Shown piece after piece: positions 1 to 11,894 of a DNA stretch of 64,000 nt. The position numbers and the translations under genes are program-made. The stretch lies in contig NC_080078.1 in NCBI RefSeq assembly GCF_949987535.1, positions 50,742,207-50,806,206 on the forward strand, given 5' to 3'. Under the pieces are notes generated by a model. That model saw nothing but the letters and a program-made list of their open reading frames with translations, ran no database searches and was not told where the DNA came from. Origin of the DNA: Balaenoptera acutorostrata. Lineage: Eukaryota; Chordata; Mammalia; Artiodactyla; Balaenopteridae. How positions within the stretch are numbered: position 1 is the stretch's first letter; each line of letters opens with the position of its first letter.

Positions 1-900
1 AAAACTGTTTAATTTTTTTATTTTTAATGTTTTCTTGATCCAGAGGGTTAAAGTTTATTAAGGCAGGCAAGGGACAGTTCCATGATGGCAGACAAAGAGG
101 TAAAGGATCCTTGTGAGAAATCAATTTCTGAAAGGTAATAGCCTGGCATGCCTTTGATTTTTCATAGGATGCCACAGTTTGAGATAATCTGATTCATCTC
201 ACGCACTAATATATGAGTGAATATGGATGCTTAATCACCTTAAGTTAGAGTTTCAGGGTTATTTGAAGATGCAGTTATTCTTTATGGCTGTTGTTAGGCA
301 CATGGAAGCCCTGATTCTGAACAAGAATTTCTCCCTTTTTTCTCCTCCACACGCATTATATTGAGCTGTCATTCACAGCCACAGCAGGAACACAAAACAG
401 TCTTAGAGTAACTTGGATGACAGAAGCTCTTTCATGGTATATGTAGCTCTCAAAAAAAATCATCACATCACAACAGATCTTTCTTTTGATGTGTTCAGTA
501 TTTCCGCATCCATCTTACAATGACAAATTAAAACATCCGTACAATGAACTTTGACATTGGCATGAATGCAACTGTCCCTGGTCCTATATAGTTTTCCATT
601 TTTTTCTGCCCCACATCTTTGATAATATTCTCAAAATGCCCTGAATCCCTTCAAAAGCAACTCACCAACACTGGTAGTTGAGAATAATCTATACATTTCA
701 CAGCTCAGCCATAGAGGAGGTAACTGTATTCAGGGAGTGAAAATGGGACCCATTTTATTGATGTATACTAAAGCTTGGGAAGAAAATCAGTTAATTTCTG
801 GAAGAGAAAAATGTTTAGGTCAAGAAAAGACTATACATGTGAAGATTAATTACATGTCTAGAATATCCTAGGTGTAAGAAACAATCTTGGTGGCAGATGC
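1..900. other. Stretch without recognised features
   Basis: AT-rich sequence with only short chance reading frames. I recognise no interspersed repeat, exon-like open frame or RNA gene here. Very old repeat remnants could be missed by eye. Confidence 0.5.
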
Positions 901-999
901 TGTTGGTGTCCTGCTGTTTCCTCTCAGTCCTTACCATTACCAGCCCCACTTCCCACTGTCAGCCCCCTCTTTTTTTGCCTGAGTGTTTTCTCTCTTTAC

Positions 1000-1340
1000 C
1001 AGAGCCTGCTCTGTCCATGCATGTGGCTGGTAGTACTGAGAGATAAACTCCCCTTGGGATCAGCTTGCAACTGATGATAGATGGAGGTTTGTGGGATAAA
1101 TACCCCAGTTCTCTTACCCTTGTGGTAGGATAAATTTAAGGTGGGTATTCGGAACTTTGTCCAGAGTTCCCGAGAAGGATAAAAATCTAGTTGTCCACAG
1201 TGGTAACTCTTGACAATACACCCTTCTCTGTGTCCCTTCCCCATTCCCTAAGGATCCTGGATCACTTCCCAAATAAGCTACTTGCACTTGAGTCTTTCCT
1301 CCAGGGTCTGTCTCTGGGAAGACCCAACTTAAGACATTGT
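1000..1340 (+). repeat. LTR-like interspersed repeat, copy 1
   Basis: The right end (about 1200-1338) contains 'aaataagctacttgcact', a 'cagggtctgtctctggg' box and the terminal 'acccaacttaagaca'. The same ordered boxes recur at 4560-4705 in diverged form, so this is a dispersed family. The arrangement (an AATAAA-like signal followed by a conserved 3' box) resembles the R/U5 end of an old endogenous-retrovirus LTR. I cannot name the family. The left boundary is a guess. Confidence 0.4.
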
Positions 1341-1488
1341 CCATTCCTCATAAACCAAAATTTCTGTCTTTAAGGACAGTCCAGTGGGACCTCCCAGTCA
1401 CCTCATCCAATGTTACTCAGACCAAATTCACTTTTTAAAACCAACACAAAAAGTGTGCGCCCATGGCAAGATTAAAAAACCCACAAAC

Positions 1489-1512
1489 GTGTGTGTGTGT
1501 GTGTGTGTGTGT
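1489..1512. repeat. (GT)n microsatellite
   Basis: Simple GT dinucleotide tract of about 12 units. It produces the Cys-Val repeats seen in overlapping spurious reading frames. No gene is implied. Confidence 0.95.
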
Positions 1513-1689
1513 ATGAACCATACTTTAAAGGTGATTTTTCCACGTCTTTCATTTTTCTACCATTACTTGAATCCAAAAACTTGAATCCAAAGTTCTTAAT
1601 TTCCAGGCTAAGGCTCTCACCCCATAGTGAAGCTGCATCAGAAGGAGGGTTAGCAACAAATAAGCAGGTTCAGTTGAGAGTTCTGATAT

Positions 1690-2165
1690 GGCTGTAGCCA
1701 TTGTTGCATAACAAGTCACCTTGAAACTTAGTGGCTTAAAGCAATTATCATTTATTATTGCCAACATCTATGAGTCTTGTGGGTAGTTCTACTGACCTGG
1801 GTGAGGTTCAGCTGATCTTGGCAAGTCTTACTTATGTATCTTTGATCAATTGGTGGGTAGACTAAATGCTGGCAGTTGTCTGGCTGGGACAGTGGGAGTG
1901 ACTGATCCATGTAGCCTTTCATCTCCCAGCAGGTTACAAGGTCAGGCTTGTGCACATGACATCGTCAGGGGCCCATAAAGGGAAAGTAGAAACATGCAAA
2001 GACTTTTGAGTCCTAAGTTCAGAATGAGAAGAGAATCACCTATACTGTTTTCTTGGTTAAATCAGGTTGTAAGACCAACCTAAATTCAACAGGTGGAGAA
2101 ATAGCTCCGCCCCTTGATGGGAGTTCTTGCAAAATCACATTGTGAAAGGATGTGGATACCTGGAG
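1690..2165 (-). mobile_element. MaLR (MLT1-type) LTR, solo
   Basis: Read on the plus strand it has the reverse of a classic MLT1 LTR: 'gttgcataacaagtcacc', 'acttagtggcttaaa' and 'catttattattgcc', and near the far end 'caacaggtggagaaatag' followed by 'cttgatgggag'. Order and spacing match the MaLR LTR group. It is old and well diverged, and I saw no internal retroviral region. The exact ends and the duplication are not clear. Confidence 0.75.
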
Positions 2166-2408
2166 AGAAATACTTGCACCCATTTTTTGTTGCAAACAAC
2201 CTATCACCTTCTGGCTAGTGTGGATCCAAAAGCATTCTGTGCTTATCAAATGCCTAGGACATTTTGTAAAGTTGGTGGGGAGGGGTGCCACATTAACCGC
2301 CACATAACTTTATTCAGTCACCCTGAAACCCATTTTTCTGTTATTCCTCCCCTTGGCTACTTCCTCTGATAGTTTTCTAATGTTTCAGAAATTCTAGTGT
2401 CCAGTCCA

Positions 2409-2435
2409 CTATCTATCTATCTATCTATCTATCTA

Positions 2436-2476
<41 letters not shown>

Positions 2477-2488
2477 TTATTTATTTAT
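2409..2488. repeat. Compound (CTAT)n(CTGT)n(CTAT)n(TTTA)n microsatellite
   Basis: Tetranucleotide tract that switches from CTAT to CTGT and back to CTAT, then to TTTA. It sits at the 3' (poly-A) side of the minus-strand L1 that follows, so it probably grew from that element's tail. Confidence 0.9.
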
Positions 2489-2800
2489 ATAATTGCTTTA
2501 CAATGTTGTGTTAGCTTCTGCTTTACAATGTTGTGTTAGCTTCTGCTGTACAATGAAGTGAATCAGCTATATGTATACATATATCTACTCCCTCTTGGAC
2601 CTCCCTCCCACACCCCCCATCCTACCCATCTAGGTTTTCAAAGAGCACTGAGCTGAGCTTCCTGTGCTTTTTTTATAGCACGTTCCCACTAGCTATCTGT
2701 CTTACACATGGTAGTGTATGTATGTCAATCCTAATCTCCCAATTCATCCCACCCTCCCCTTCCCCCACTGTGTCCACATGTCCCACTAATTTTTTTTTTT
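2489..2800 (-). mobile_element. L1 3' end, 5'-truncated
   Basis: Matches the cetartiodactyl L1 3'-UTR motifs in reverse: 'attgctttacaatg', 'tacaatgaagtgaatcagct', 'cactagctatctgtcttaca' and a C-rich stretch 'cccaccctccccttccccc', which is the complement of the L1 3'-UTR G-rich tract. The same motifs occur in the L1 at 41705. A 25-bp unit starting 'gctttacaatg' is tandemly duplicated at 2495-2519 and 2520-2544. Confidence 0.8.
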
Positions 2801-3294
2801 TTTTCTATTTAGTGTTCTCAAGCTGCAGATTAGGTTCCTAAGTTAACTGAACTATGGAGAATTCGTTAGAAATGTTATACCATATAAAGTTGTATTCTTC
2901 AATTTTTATAATAGCTACTGACAGGGAAACCTGCACATTGTGAAAGAGATTGGGAGAAAAAAAGGAGTAAGTGTATAAAGGCAGTCAAGAAATAGCGTAC
3001 TTGCCACCCTGTGGAAGTTTCTGAAATTGCATTATCCCAAAGCACTGAAAATATGGCTACTTGCACTTCTCTGTGTAAATTTCTGTGCTGGGCACCAGTG
3101 TGGGTAAAATGAACTGCACCAGGCAAAGAGACATTTCCATGAGGCAGAACTGAACAGAGCCAGTATGTATACCTAGTTTTGTCAAGTTTCCAACCCTCCC
3201 ATCAGCCCCATCTCAATAGTGATGGGAGATGTCTGAGCCTCATCTCAGGATCAGGATTTTAGAGCCAGAAGAAACATTTGAATTCATCGAACTC
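2801..3294. other. Stretch without recognised features
   Basis: Unique-looking sequence. A short frame on the minus strand (2899-3126) has no recognisable domain. 'agagccagaagaaacatttgaattcat' near 3260 faintly resembles an old MIR- or L2-related box, too weak to call. Confidence 0.45.
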
Positions 3295-4085
3295 AACTCT
3301 CAGAGCTTTTTGTTAGGTAAACTTAAAAAAAAATACAACAGACACAGAGAAGCACATAGATAATTTAATATCTCAGTGAGTGCACAAAGTGAGTTCACCA
3401 TGTAGCCTGTACCCAGAACAAGAAATAGAAATTTCTATCACTCCAGAAGCCCACCTTAGGCTCCCTTCTGATCACTACCCCTCCCGCTTTACCCTGATTC
3501 TAAAAGCATAGTTAAGTTTTGCCTCTTAGGGAACTTTTCGTAAGTAGTCTTTTGCATCTGGCTTGCCCACTCAATATCCTGTCTGTGAGATTCATTCACG
3601 TTGTTATGTGTTCTTGTAGCTCATTCATTTTCATCACTGTGTTATATTCCAATACATGAATAGATAACAGTGTGATCCATTTATAGTTTATGGTCACTTG
3701 GGTTGTTTGCAGTTTTTGACTGCCACAAATTATTATGCTGTGAATATTTTAGTATACATCTTTCGGTGCATATAAGCTACTGTTTCTATTGTGTGTCTAT
3801 CCATGTGTAGAATTCCTGGGTCACATGTTTGGCTTAGTAAATTCTACCAAACAGTTTTCCAAAGTGGTTGTAGCAGTTACAGTCACCCTGGGGGTTATGA
3901 ACTTTGGCGGACAATTCAGTCCATGACTCTATGGACTCCTGTTTTTCTTAACTCTCATTTTCAAATAATTACTTGAAGGATTTATAGGAAGTTGCAAAGA
4001 CATGCACAGGGAGGTCCTGAGCACCCTTCAGGACCTGGTGTTAACATCTTGCATAATCCTGTAATGTTAACATCTTGCATAATCT
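3295..4085 (-). mobile_element. Old L1 3' region (two blocks)
   Basis: The region 3540-3890 reads as the reverse of the L1 ORF2 end and 3' UTR: 'cattttcatcactgtgttat' with 'attccaatacatgaatagat', 'cacttgggttgtttgcagtt' and 'cagttttccaaagtggttg'. A second block at 3960-4085 ('cttgaaggatttatagg', 'acatcttgcataatc') resembles L1M 3' UTR. It is diverged, with many indels and no intact frame. A 20-bp motif is repeated at 4039-4058 and 4065-4084. Confidence 0.65.
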
Positions 4086-4559
4086 GCCCTTTTTTTTTTT
4101 TTTTAATAAGAGGCAAACTGATCTGGTTGAGCCTCACAGCTAATGAATTACAAGTTTAGAACTAAAGTACAGGCTTCCTGATGACTCATGAAAAGCTGTA
4201 TAAAATTCTCTTTAGCATTATCTTATAGCTTACAAAATCCCTTTATGATTTTAAAATTATGTAGTCTCTGTGATCTCTCAGTAAAATGCAAAAACATTGA
4301 TCCATTTTGATGTGGGGGCAAGATTGGCACCGGGCCTGGTACAGGAGCAGTGTTCAATAGGTGGTAGTTACGTATTCGTAATAGAAAGTGCATCATCCCA
4401 GGCGCCGGATGTTTTTAGTCTCCATTTCCTAATAGAAGGATGTGATGTACAAAGAGATGATATGTTTTTCAAGGGACCAAGCTGATAAGCCAGAGATCCT
4501 GGACTTGAACTTGAACCTCTGACCCTATACTTCAGTTGCTGGTTGTGACAGCATCCTTG

Positions 4560-4705
4560 ATGATACACACTGTGTTGTGTTCCTTCCCTTCCCTGTCTCA
4601 ATTCCATACTTTCCTACCAGTATTTTCCAGTATCATATCCCAAATAAAGTAATTGCACTAAAATCTTGCTCAAGATCTGCCCTTGGGGGATCCAAACTAA
4701 AACAC
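4560..4705 (+). repeat. LTR-like interspersed repeat, copy 2
   Basis: Diverged second copy of the family ending at 1338: 'ccttcccttccctgtctc', then 'caaataaagtaattgcact', 'aagatctgcccttggggga' and the terminal 'ccaaactaaaacac'. It carries an AATAAA signal. Subfamily not identified. Confidence 0.45.
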
Positions 4706-4709
4706 TCAT

Positions 4710-5394
4710 CTGCACTATTTTTTCTCCTTTCATTCCATTTCCTTAATTTCTGTTCTGGTCCAAAAAAAACAACTTCCAAAGAGTGGTTTCATTGTGATAC
4801 TTTCAAGACTCCTCCATTGTTCCTGAAAAGTTGGCATATGCATGACCAGATATTTTTGCAGGATTGATATTTTCTGTGGCCACTGTCTTCACCTCATGGT
4901 TTTTATCCAGATTAATTGCTTGAAGGACTCTGGCTTGGGAAGGTTTAGTTTTTTATTTGACTTTCCTATGAGGGATATGTGTATGTTACAGAAACATTCT
5001 CTCTCATTCCTTGACCTGAAATACTCCAAGAGCAAGCCCTTTCATGTTAGAATAAAGGTCATGCTTTCTTCAGTTAAAGCGAATCCTGAAGCATGAGAGT
5101 TTAACTAATGGTTAAATCTGTATTAAGTTCAATTACAAATAGATGAGTGTATAGCATTCCAATCCATGCCCCAATGATTTATGGAATACAAATGTACTGG
5201 AATATTGCTGTTTAAATCCAAAGCAGCAGAGAGAGGCCCAGCACTCACAAGGACAACCTTAGGACACAAGCCACTGCTAAGCATTAGTCAGGCAGTTAAG
5301 ATTACCATGGGATGGCACAACCCTCCATTAGTTACTCATCAGCAGACACAGAATAAATGAGAGCTGGATTATAGCTCTTTGGTGTATTTTTTTT
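4710..5394. other. Stretch without recognised features
   Basis: Contains two overlapping short plus-strand frames (4577-4867 and 4842-5096) with no recognisable domain. I see no splice-bounded exon, RNA gene or repeat family. Confidence 0.45.
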
Positions 5395-5515
5395 AAATGA
5401 GAAAACAGAAAAGCACGGAGGCTGAGCAAGGACCCAGGGTCATGCAACCAGCTAAACTGCTGAGCCATCAAACGCTAAGTCCTCTCAGTCCTAATCCATT
5501 GTACCAACAGGCATT
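5395..5515 (+). mobile_element. MIR SINE fragment
   Basis: Core and 3' part of a MIR: 'atgagaaaacagaaaagcac', 'caaggacccagggtcatgca', 'accagctaaactgctgagcc' and the terminal 'ctaatccattgtacc'. Typical high divergence. Confidence 0.6.
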
Positions 5516-5539
5516 CAAGGAGTGAGAAGACCCAAGAAC

Positions 5540-5745
5540 TAAAGCAGACATTTCAGACTTCAGCGTGTATCAGAGTCACCCAGGGGCCTTGTTAAGACAA
5601 GATCACTGCGCTCCATCACCCAGAATTTCTGATTCAGTAGCGCTGGAATGGGGGGCACTGAGAATTTGCATTTCTAACAAGTTCCCAGGTGAGACTGACG
5701 TTGCTAGCTAGTCCAGGGACCACATTTTGAGAATGATTGCACTAG
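5540..5745 (+). mobile_element. MER5A (hAT-Charlie MITE)
   Basis: Almost the whole MER5A consensus is recognisable: 'gtatcagagtcacccaggg', 'ccagaatttctgattcagta', 'gagaatttgcatttctaaca', 'agttcccaggtgagactgac' and the right end 'gggaccacattttgagaat'. Non-autonomous DNA transposon, no coding capacity. Confidence 0.85.
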
Positions 5746-6454
5746 TGGAATAGATTTATTCTAAAATGGATCTCAGATGGTACTTGTGCAAGGAGCCTGG
5801 CCCATCCCACTGGTAGACCCCGGGGAATGCTACTGCTGGAAGCAAAAGGCTTAACCTTCAGGCCTGGGCCAAGAATATTAGAGGTGCAATGCAAAGGAAT
5901 TAGGTCTCAAAACTAGGCTGCCAAGAAGAATTCAGACTTGCAAAAATCAGTAAGAAGCACAAGTAGAAATAAGACTGAAGTTTAGAAATGCCAAGCCCAG
6001 AAAGTATCAAGGTTCAGAAGTACGACTCTTGCTCTTCCAATCAGTTTGCTTTCTACTTGGCTCTGACAACAGGGGAGAAGAGAGTTTGTCATCCTAGGTA
6101 AATGCTGAACTATGAGGAATAAAGGTACAAAATTAATATAGTTCTTTTTTCCCTCTCACCCCTGTACCTGAATGTTCCTCCTGTTGGTTACTTCTGATGA
6201 ATGCATGGGTATAACCCCACTCCAGAAATGCCTTTGGCCGAGCTCTTTCACCCCATCTTCTCCAGTCCTCTCTTGTATCCTCTTCTTGTTTTCTTCTCCA
6301 GATCTCTGTTGATTTAACTTAATTCTGAAAATAAGCTCTTTCCCATCTATTTTATTTAAATAAAACACCTCCATTCACTAATAGTAGGTGCAGATTGAAT
6401 TTAATGCAAATATGTTGAGCTGCAGAATTTTATATAATTGATTCTCAAATCTTA
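5746..6454. other. Stretch without recognised features
   Basis: No repeat, exon or RNA gene recognised. A small minus-strand frame (6156-6374) encodes a charged, low-complexity peptide without a known domain and is probably chance. Confidence 0.45.
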
Positions 6455-6995
6455 CCTCTGCAATTTACTGGCTTTTGAATCTTGATCAAGTTATTAAATC
6501 TCCTTAAGTTTGTTTTTCTCATCTGTCTTACTCAGCTTGGACTGCCATTACAATATTACAGACTGGGTGGCTTAAATGACAGAAATTTATTTTTTCCCAG
6601 TTCTGAAGGCTTGAAATCTATGAACAAGGTACTGGCAAATTTGGTTTCTGGGGAGGCTCTGTTCCTGGCTTGCAGTGACTACCCTCCTGCTGTGTCCTCA
6701 CATGACCTTTCCTCTCTGCCTGAGAGGGGAGAGAGAGAGAGAGAGCAAGCTCTGTGTCTCTAACTCTTCTTATAAGGACTCCAGTCCAGTCAGATTAGGG
6801 TTCTACCCCTGTGACCTCATTTAACCTTAATTACCTCCTCAAGGGCCCTGTCTCCAAATACAGTCATGTTGGGGTTTATAAACTCTGGGAAGACAGTTCA
6901 GTCCATAACATTATCTAATTAAAATGAGAATAATATAGTTTAGCTCAAAAATGTATTGTTGTGAGGACTGAGATGACATAGGTCTTTGCTAAATG
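6455..6995 (+). mobile_element. MIR SINE split by an LTR
   Basis: Left part 6455-6523 reads 'caagttattaaatctcctta' and 'ctcatc'. Right part 6911-6995 resumes with 'taattaaaatgagaataata' and 'gtgaggactgagatga'. Together they restore the MIR order (ctcatctgtaaaatgaggat...). A MaLR LTR sits between them. Confidence 0.65.
6524..6910 (-). mobile_element. MaLR (MLT1-type) LTR inserted in a MIR
   Basis: Starts TGTCTTAC and ends CCATAACA. Reverse MLT1 landmarks are 'agactgggtggcttaaatg', 'agaaatttattttttcccag', 'gtgtcctcacatgac', 'cttataaggactccagt' and 'cagttcagtccataaca'. Flanks are tcatc (6519-6523) and ttatc (6911-6915), a 5-bp target duplication with one change, as expected for an LTR element. 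A GA-rich tract (6725-6746) lies inside. Confidence 0.85.
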
Positions 6996-7499
6996 TGAAA
7001 TCTTTTTTTTTTCTCTTTGTTTTATTGTCTTCTTCCTTCTCTTATAAAATTAAATTTGTTCACTTATTCATAATTTAACAAACTGAATACTTAATATGGG
7101 CTAGTTCCATTTCTCAATGCCAGAAATATAGCTAACTAAGCACACGTGGCGTTTGTTCTCTCTTTGGGAGACAAATTATGAAAATATACCTACTTTTATG
7201 GTTGTGATAAGTAATATAATAAAAGATGAAGCATGAAGTTATTTCATATACAGTGGACATGGAAGACCTCTCTGAAGAGGTAATATTTATCTGGCGGAAA
7301 AGACTGAACAGCCAATGTAGAGACCCTGAGTTAGGAAGTTGTATCTTTTCTTCCTGGCAACCACAACAAACAGTCTTCCATAGTTATTCCCATTTATTGC
7401 AGAAAGAAGAGAATGTAGATGATTAGATTCTGTTACATCATAGGCAATGAAGTTTGGTGATTTTAGAATAAACTGAAGTCGAGTCCAGGTTTTCTTCAC

Positions 7500-7645
7500 T
7501 TGCTGTGGAACTGACAAATTACATAACCTCTTGGAGCCTCAGTTTCCTTACCAGGAAAAAATGGTTAAAATAATGTCTTGCTCATACAGCTTCTGTGAGG
7601 TTTCAGAGAACTATTGCAAGAAAAGTCATAGTGAAGATTCAGTAA
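7500..7645 (+). mobile_element. MIR SINE fragment
   Basis: 'cataacctcttggagcctca' with 'gtttccttaccagg', then 'aaaataatgtcttgctcata' and 'ctgtgaggtttcagag' follow the MIR 3' half in order. Diverged. Confidence 0.6.
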
Positions 7646-8825
7646 AACTCCATTATGCCACCATTCTTACCATTGTTACCAAGAGCTAGTAAATTTCCAA
7701 AGATGACTGCCAAACTCCTGATAATGTTTATGGTCTATGTGGGATTTCACTTTTGGAAAACTGGTGATATTTGAGCAATGATTACCTATGAGGATACAAA
7801 AACATCTTTTCCTTGAGGGATTAGAAAACTTAAAGAAGGAATGGAGCCTGTGTGTGTGTCTGTGTGTGTGTGTGTGTTAAAAGAACTGTTTGGAATTATC
7901 TGGAATAGAAAAAAAAATTAGTGGAAAATATGGTGAAGTGGAAAATATGGTGACCTCTGTGTAACATTGTGCCCATGTTAATTTCTTAATTTTTGACAGT
8001 TTACCATGTTTTTGTAAGATCTAAACATTAGGAGAAATTGGGTGCAGGGTGTACAGTAACGCTCTGTACTATCTTTGCAACTCTTCTATAAATGTAAATT
8101 TTATCAAAATAAAGAGTTTTTTTGAAAGTATTGAATTAAGAAAGAGCTGGAGAGGCGGTGACATAGTTTTTTAGTAGCCTTTTATGAGACACACATTTGC
8201 TCTGTGAAAACAGGTTTGTTTTTTCTGGGAACAGCTAAAATGCATCCAGAAACAAGTTGTTGCAGAGAAATGCTGTGTTCATTGAAACCAGTTTCCTCTT
8301 TGCTCTGGGCTCAACCTTAAACTATATTTCCCAGCCTCCCTTGCAGGAGTTGTGATCATCTGACCATGTCTGGTAAGAGGAATGTGATCAGCAGTAATCT
8401 GCAATCTTCCAAGCCTGGACCATGAAAACCTCCCATAATCATCTGTTCTCTCTTCCCCATCTAACACCCTCACGGAAGGAGAGAGAACAGGACAGAAGGA
8501 AACTAGGCCCTGAATGAGCATGAAAGCCTGTGATCCAATCAGAAATTCAGTGTGGGCTTTGAGGGAGTGAGGAACTTTTTTGAGGTGTTGAATTACTGAA
8601 ATTGGTTACTTACCAAACTAATGCAAAAGTCTGCATAGCATGCTGTGGAATTTAATTGGGCAGTATTGTTTTCAGTTAAGCATAATTTGGCTGTGAAAAA
8701 AAATCCCAAAGGAGATAAGTATCCCCAGTATAAAATTCCATGGTGGGCATTTTGAAATGAGATACCTTATTTGGATGTATACTTTCTGGTATTTGTATTT
8801 CAGTGGTTTATATTCACATATGATT
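7646..8825. other. Mostly unrecognised sequence
   Basis: Holds a short (TG)n tract at 7850-7877. At 8275-8525 'atatttcccagcctccctt' and 'tctggtaagaggaatgtgat' look like part of an old LTR-type repeat, but I cannot place it securely. No gene seen. Confidence 0.4.
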
Positions 8826-9187
8826 TAAAGACTGCAAGCATCTTGAAGGCAAGGGACCATGCCTCTCTTGTTCTTGGCTCTATTCCCAGAATTTAACACA
8901 GTGCCTTGCATTCAACAAAACTGAATTGAATCAAGAAAATGTGGAAATAACTGAATGACTGATTGATTGGTTCATGCAGACTAAAGAGAGGGTTTTTCAT
9001 TTCATATTTTGAGACAAACATAACAGTGAGTCACTCTTTTTTTGTAGTTAAAATACATTTTCTATCTCAACTCTTTGAATTAATAGGAGTGAAACTACAT
9101 AGTGCTTTTTGTTCTATGTATTTTAGTTTTAAATTTTTTGCCTGGCACATAGTAAGTGCTAAATAAATACTTTCTGAATGAATGAAT
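8826..9187 (+). mobile_element. LINE-2 3' ends (one or two fragments)
   Basis: First block 8826-8935: 'cttgaaggcaagggaccatg', 'cccagaatttaacacagtgc'. Second block 9120-9187: 'cctggcacatagtaagtgct' with 'aaataaatactttctgaatg', ending in GAATGAAT, the usual L2 3' terminus. The poorly matching middle may be an insertion or a second copy. Confidence 0.6.
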
Positions 9188-11339
9188 TTTACAAACACTA
9201 TTCAAGTATTTTGTTAGATTGGGGGTGGATGGAAATGAAGACTAACTACTTCTCATGGCTTTAGATCACTGATGATAACTAAAGTTACAGTTGTACATAG
9301 TGGAAACCATAGTTGAACTCCTACATGTGTCTCCTACAAGGATATATTATGGGTCCTAGATAAAATGTAATTAGTGATTGACATAGGAGGGCATTGAAGA
9401 AAAACTTAACTCTTATTTTGACTGATGAAGAAAACTTTCCAGCACTTTATATATTGGATTAAAGTAATTAAAGGAATAAGGATTAAAAGATAGCACTTCT
9501 AAGAATGAATTAGAATAAGATTTTCCTCTACCGTAAATCCAGTTATTGAAAGAAGATTCAAATATGCTCTCATTTGTTAGTGCCCAATAGTTTATTCTAA
9601 AAGAAATTAAAAAGCTGTGAGGTATCCTCTTGTGAGATATTGACATTCTCATTTTTGCTGTGTACAGGGTTTCTCAGAAGCTGCTAAAATTAATTTCTAA
9701 ACGCTACCCTTTAGATTGCAGCTGCCAAGAGGAAAAATAAAGGAAACACACAAAAATAAAGGAAATGAATGAACTAAGAATATCTCCATATTAATAGTCT
9801 TCTAATGAACAATTCCACTGAATAAAATATTAGGACATGGATGCAATGCAAGTACATGAAGTAATTTCATTCCAAATCTGACATAAAATAATAGTAAAAC
9901 AAATAGCTTTGTGTCAGGATAATTTCAGATATATTAATTTGTGTTTTGGGTCCACTGCTATGCAATAAGCAGACACAATGAGGGCTGTTAGCATCTCATA
10001 CTCACTATTCCCATCACTCTCCAACCCATCCCAACTGACCTCCGTTCCCAGCAAGTAGATGTTGTTTTCCCTTTATTCCCTTGCCTCAATCGAAACTTTT
10101 GTTTTAGAGCAAAAAGCAAATTCCTTGAAGAAAATATATTTTCTTGTTTTATGTTTCAAAAGCTAAAACTCAGTAAGATTAAGTGAGCCACTTCCCAAAA
10201 AGGTTGACAGGTACTTTAATCAGAAGAGAGGCGGATGAGTGCTTGTCACAGAGGAGAGTCATAAATAAGTCAAGAAAAAAGATGTTTCCCCAAGAATGGG
10301 GAGGAAACTGAAATCTGTGTGTCCAGCAAGAAGCAGTAACCCAAGATTCCCCTTCCCATCCCCACATACTCCAAAGACCATCAGGGCCACAGAGGAGGTA
10401 GCTGTGGTGGTGCCCCTAGGAGGCTGGACAGAGTGGATAGGATTCCAAAGCTCATGAAGATTCTTGTCCAAGGTGCCTGGAAAACTGCAGAGCTCTTAGG
10501 CTTCAGGGGCCAGGTGACCTGGAAAATGAAGAATTTAAAGGTTACTAGTATGTGCTGGCAATCAGCATATTCTCCCCAAGTGTTCTGTTCTGCCTGAGAA
10601 CCCCGGTACCATTCAAGGCTTTGCCAAGTAAGGGTGGAGAGAATGTGGCAGGCTGAAGGGAAAGTTGTGGGATAGCTTCTAATAATGAATAAGATTTAAT
10701 TTCCCTTCAGACTTGAAGTTAGATTTAATGTGATTGAAAGACATAAAGAAATGTGACGTTTCTTTGATTTTGAATTGTAGTGGTAGCAAATTCGTACCAC
10801 CTACACATTTTCAAGATTATACTCTATGGTATATTAGCCAATAATACATTTTACTTAAACTAAATAAAGACTGGTTTTGATTTCAAAGGCAATTCTTAAA
10901 GCAGAAAATGCATGCATGAACAGAAATTTTCTTTCAATAATAAATTGATATCAAAGCTGTTTCCAGTTACTGGTGCCATTTCCAAATTAAACAGCTTTTT
11001 TGTGATTATAATTCAGCTGAACAGAAGAAAAAGGGGAAGGAATGTATTTTCTGTATGCCACCTAAAATACATACTACTGATGGATTTAATTATAATGCCA
11101 CATTTCTTTTCAAGTGGCATTCCTATAGCCTGGAATATACATAGATAAAATGATGTGTTTATGTATATTCACTGATGAAGCAGCATCTTGGAATTGAAAT
11201 ACTTGTCTTAGTTCTAGTGAACTCCAAGTACTTCTATTTGCCATTCATTACTTTCCCAACCACAGGCGTTATATTACTGTCCCCCATTATTGACCTATTT
11301 CTGGAATCACATACACTCTGCATTTATAGCTTCTCCCCT
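9188..11339. other. Long stretch without recognised features
   Basis: About 2.1 kb, AT-rich in its first half. All reading frames are short and have no recognisable domain. I saw no young repeat. Candidate unique sequence, but nothing supports a gene. Confidence 0.45.
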
Positions 11340-11600
11340 TAGAGTAAGTAGAGTTTACTTTCCCAACATATTGATGTTGAGCTTGATCTTACGAGTACTT
11401 TGGCCAATGGGATGTTGATGAATCTGCTGCATGAAGAGGTTTAAATGTGCTTTGTGGTTGATTTCTTGTGTTTCTGCCCTTTATCATTAGGAGAACCTGC
11501 CTCTAGTAGCCACTGGTCTAAGAAGGGTAAGAGCCATGTAGATCAGATCTGGACCCAAACTGTGATCTGATCCCGAAAGGGTTCTAAACGTTTGTCCAAC
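11340..11600 (+). mobile_element. Old MaLR-like LTR fragment
   Basis: 'gtactttggccaatgggatg', 'gaagaggtttaaatgtgctt', 'aggagaacctgcctctagta', 'gccactggtctaagaaggg' and 'gagccatgtagatcagatct' follow the middle of an MLT1-type LTR in order. Ends unclear. Confidence 0.5.
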
Positions 11601-11894
11601 CGTCAACTTATGTCAGGCTGGACATAAACTGGTAATAGAAGGACTCTTCCTGTAGCCATATCCCCTGAAAAAAGACATGGGGAAAAGCATTCACCCCCAG
11701 AGAAGAAAATTTTCCAGGAGATCCACAGCATACCTTTGCCCAAGTCACTGGGGTATTTTGGACTGGTGACTGTTGAGCCTTGCATCGGAGTGTGCAGAGA
11801 GGAAGGAGTTAAAATGGACAAAGAGGTTGTTTTGACTTTTGATGAATAACATTGAACAAAATAATTAAAGGAACTGGAAGAAAGGACTGTAAAG

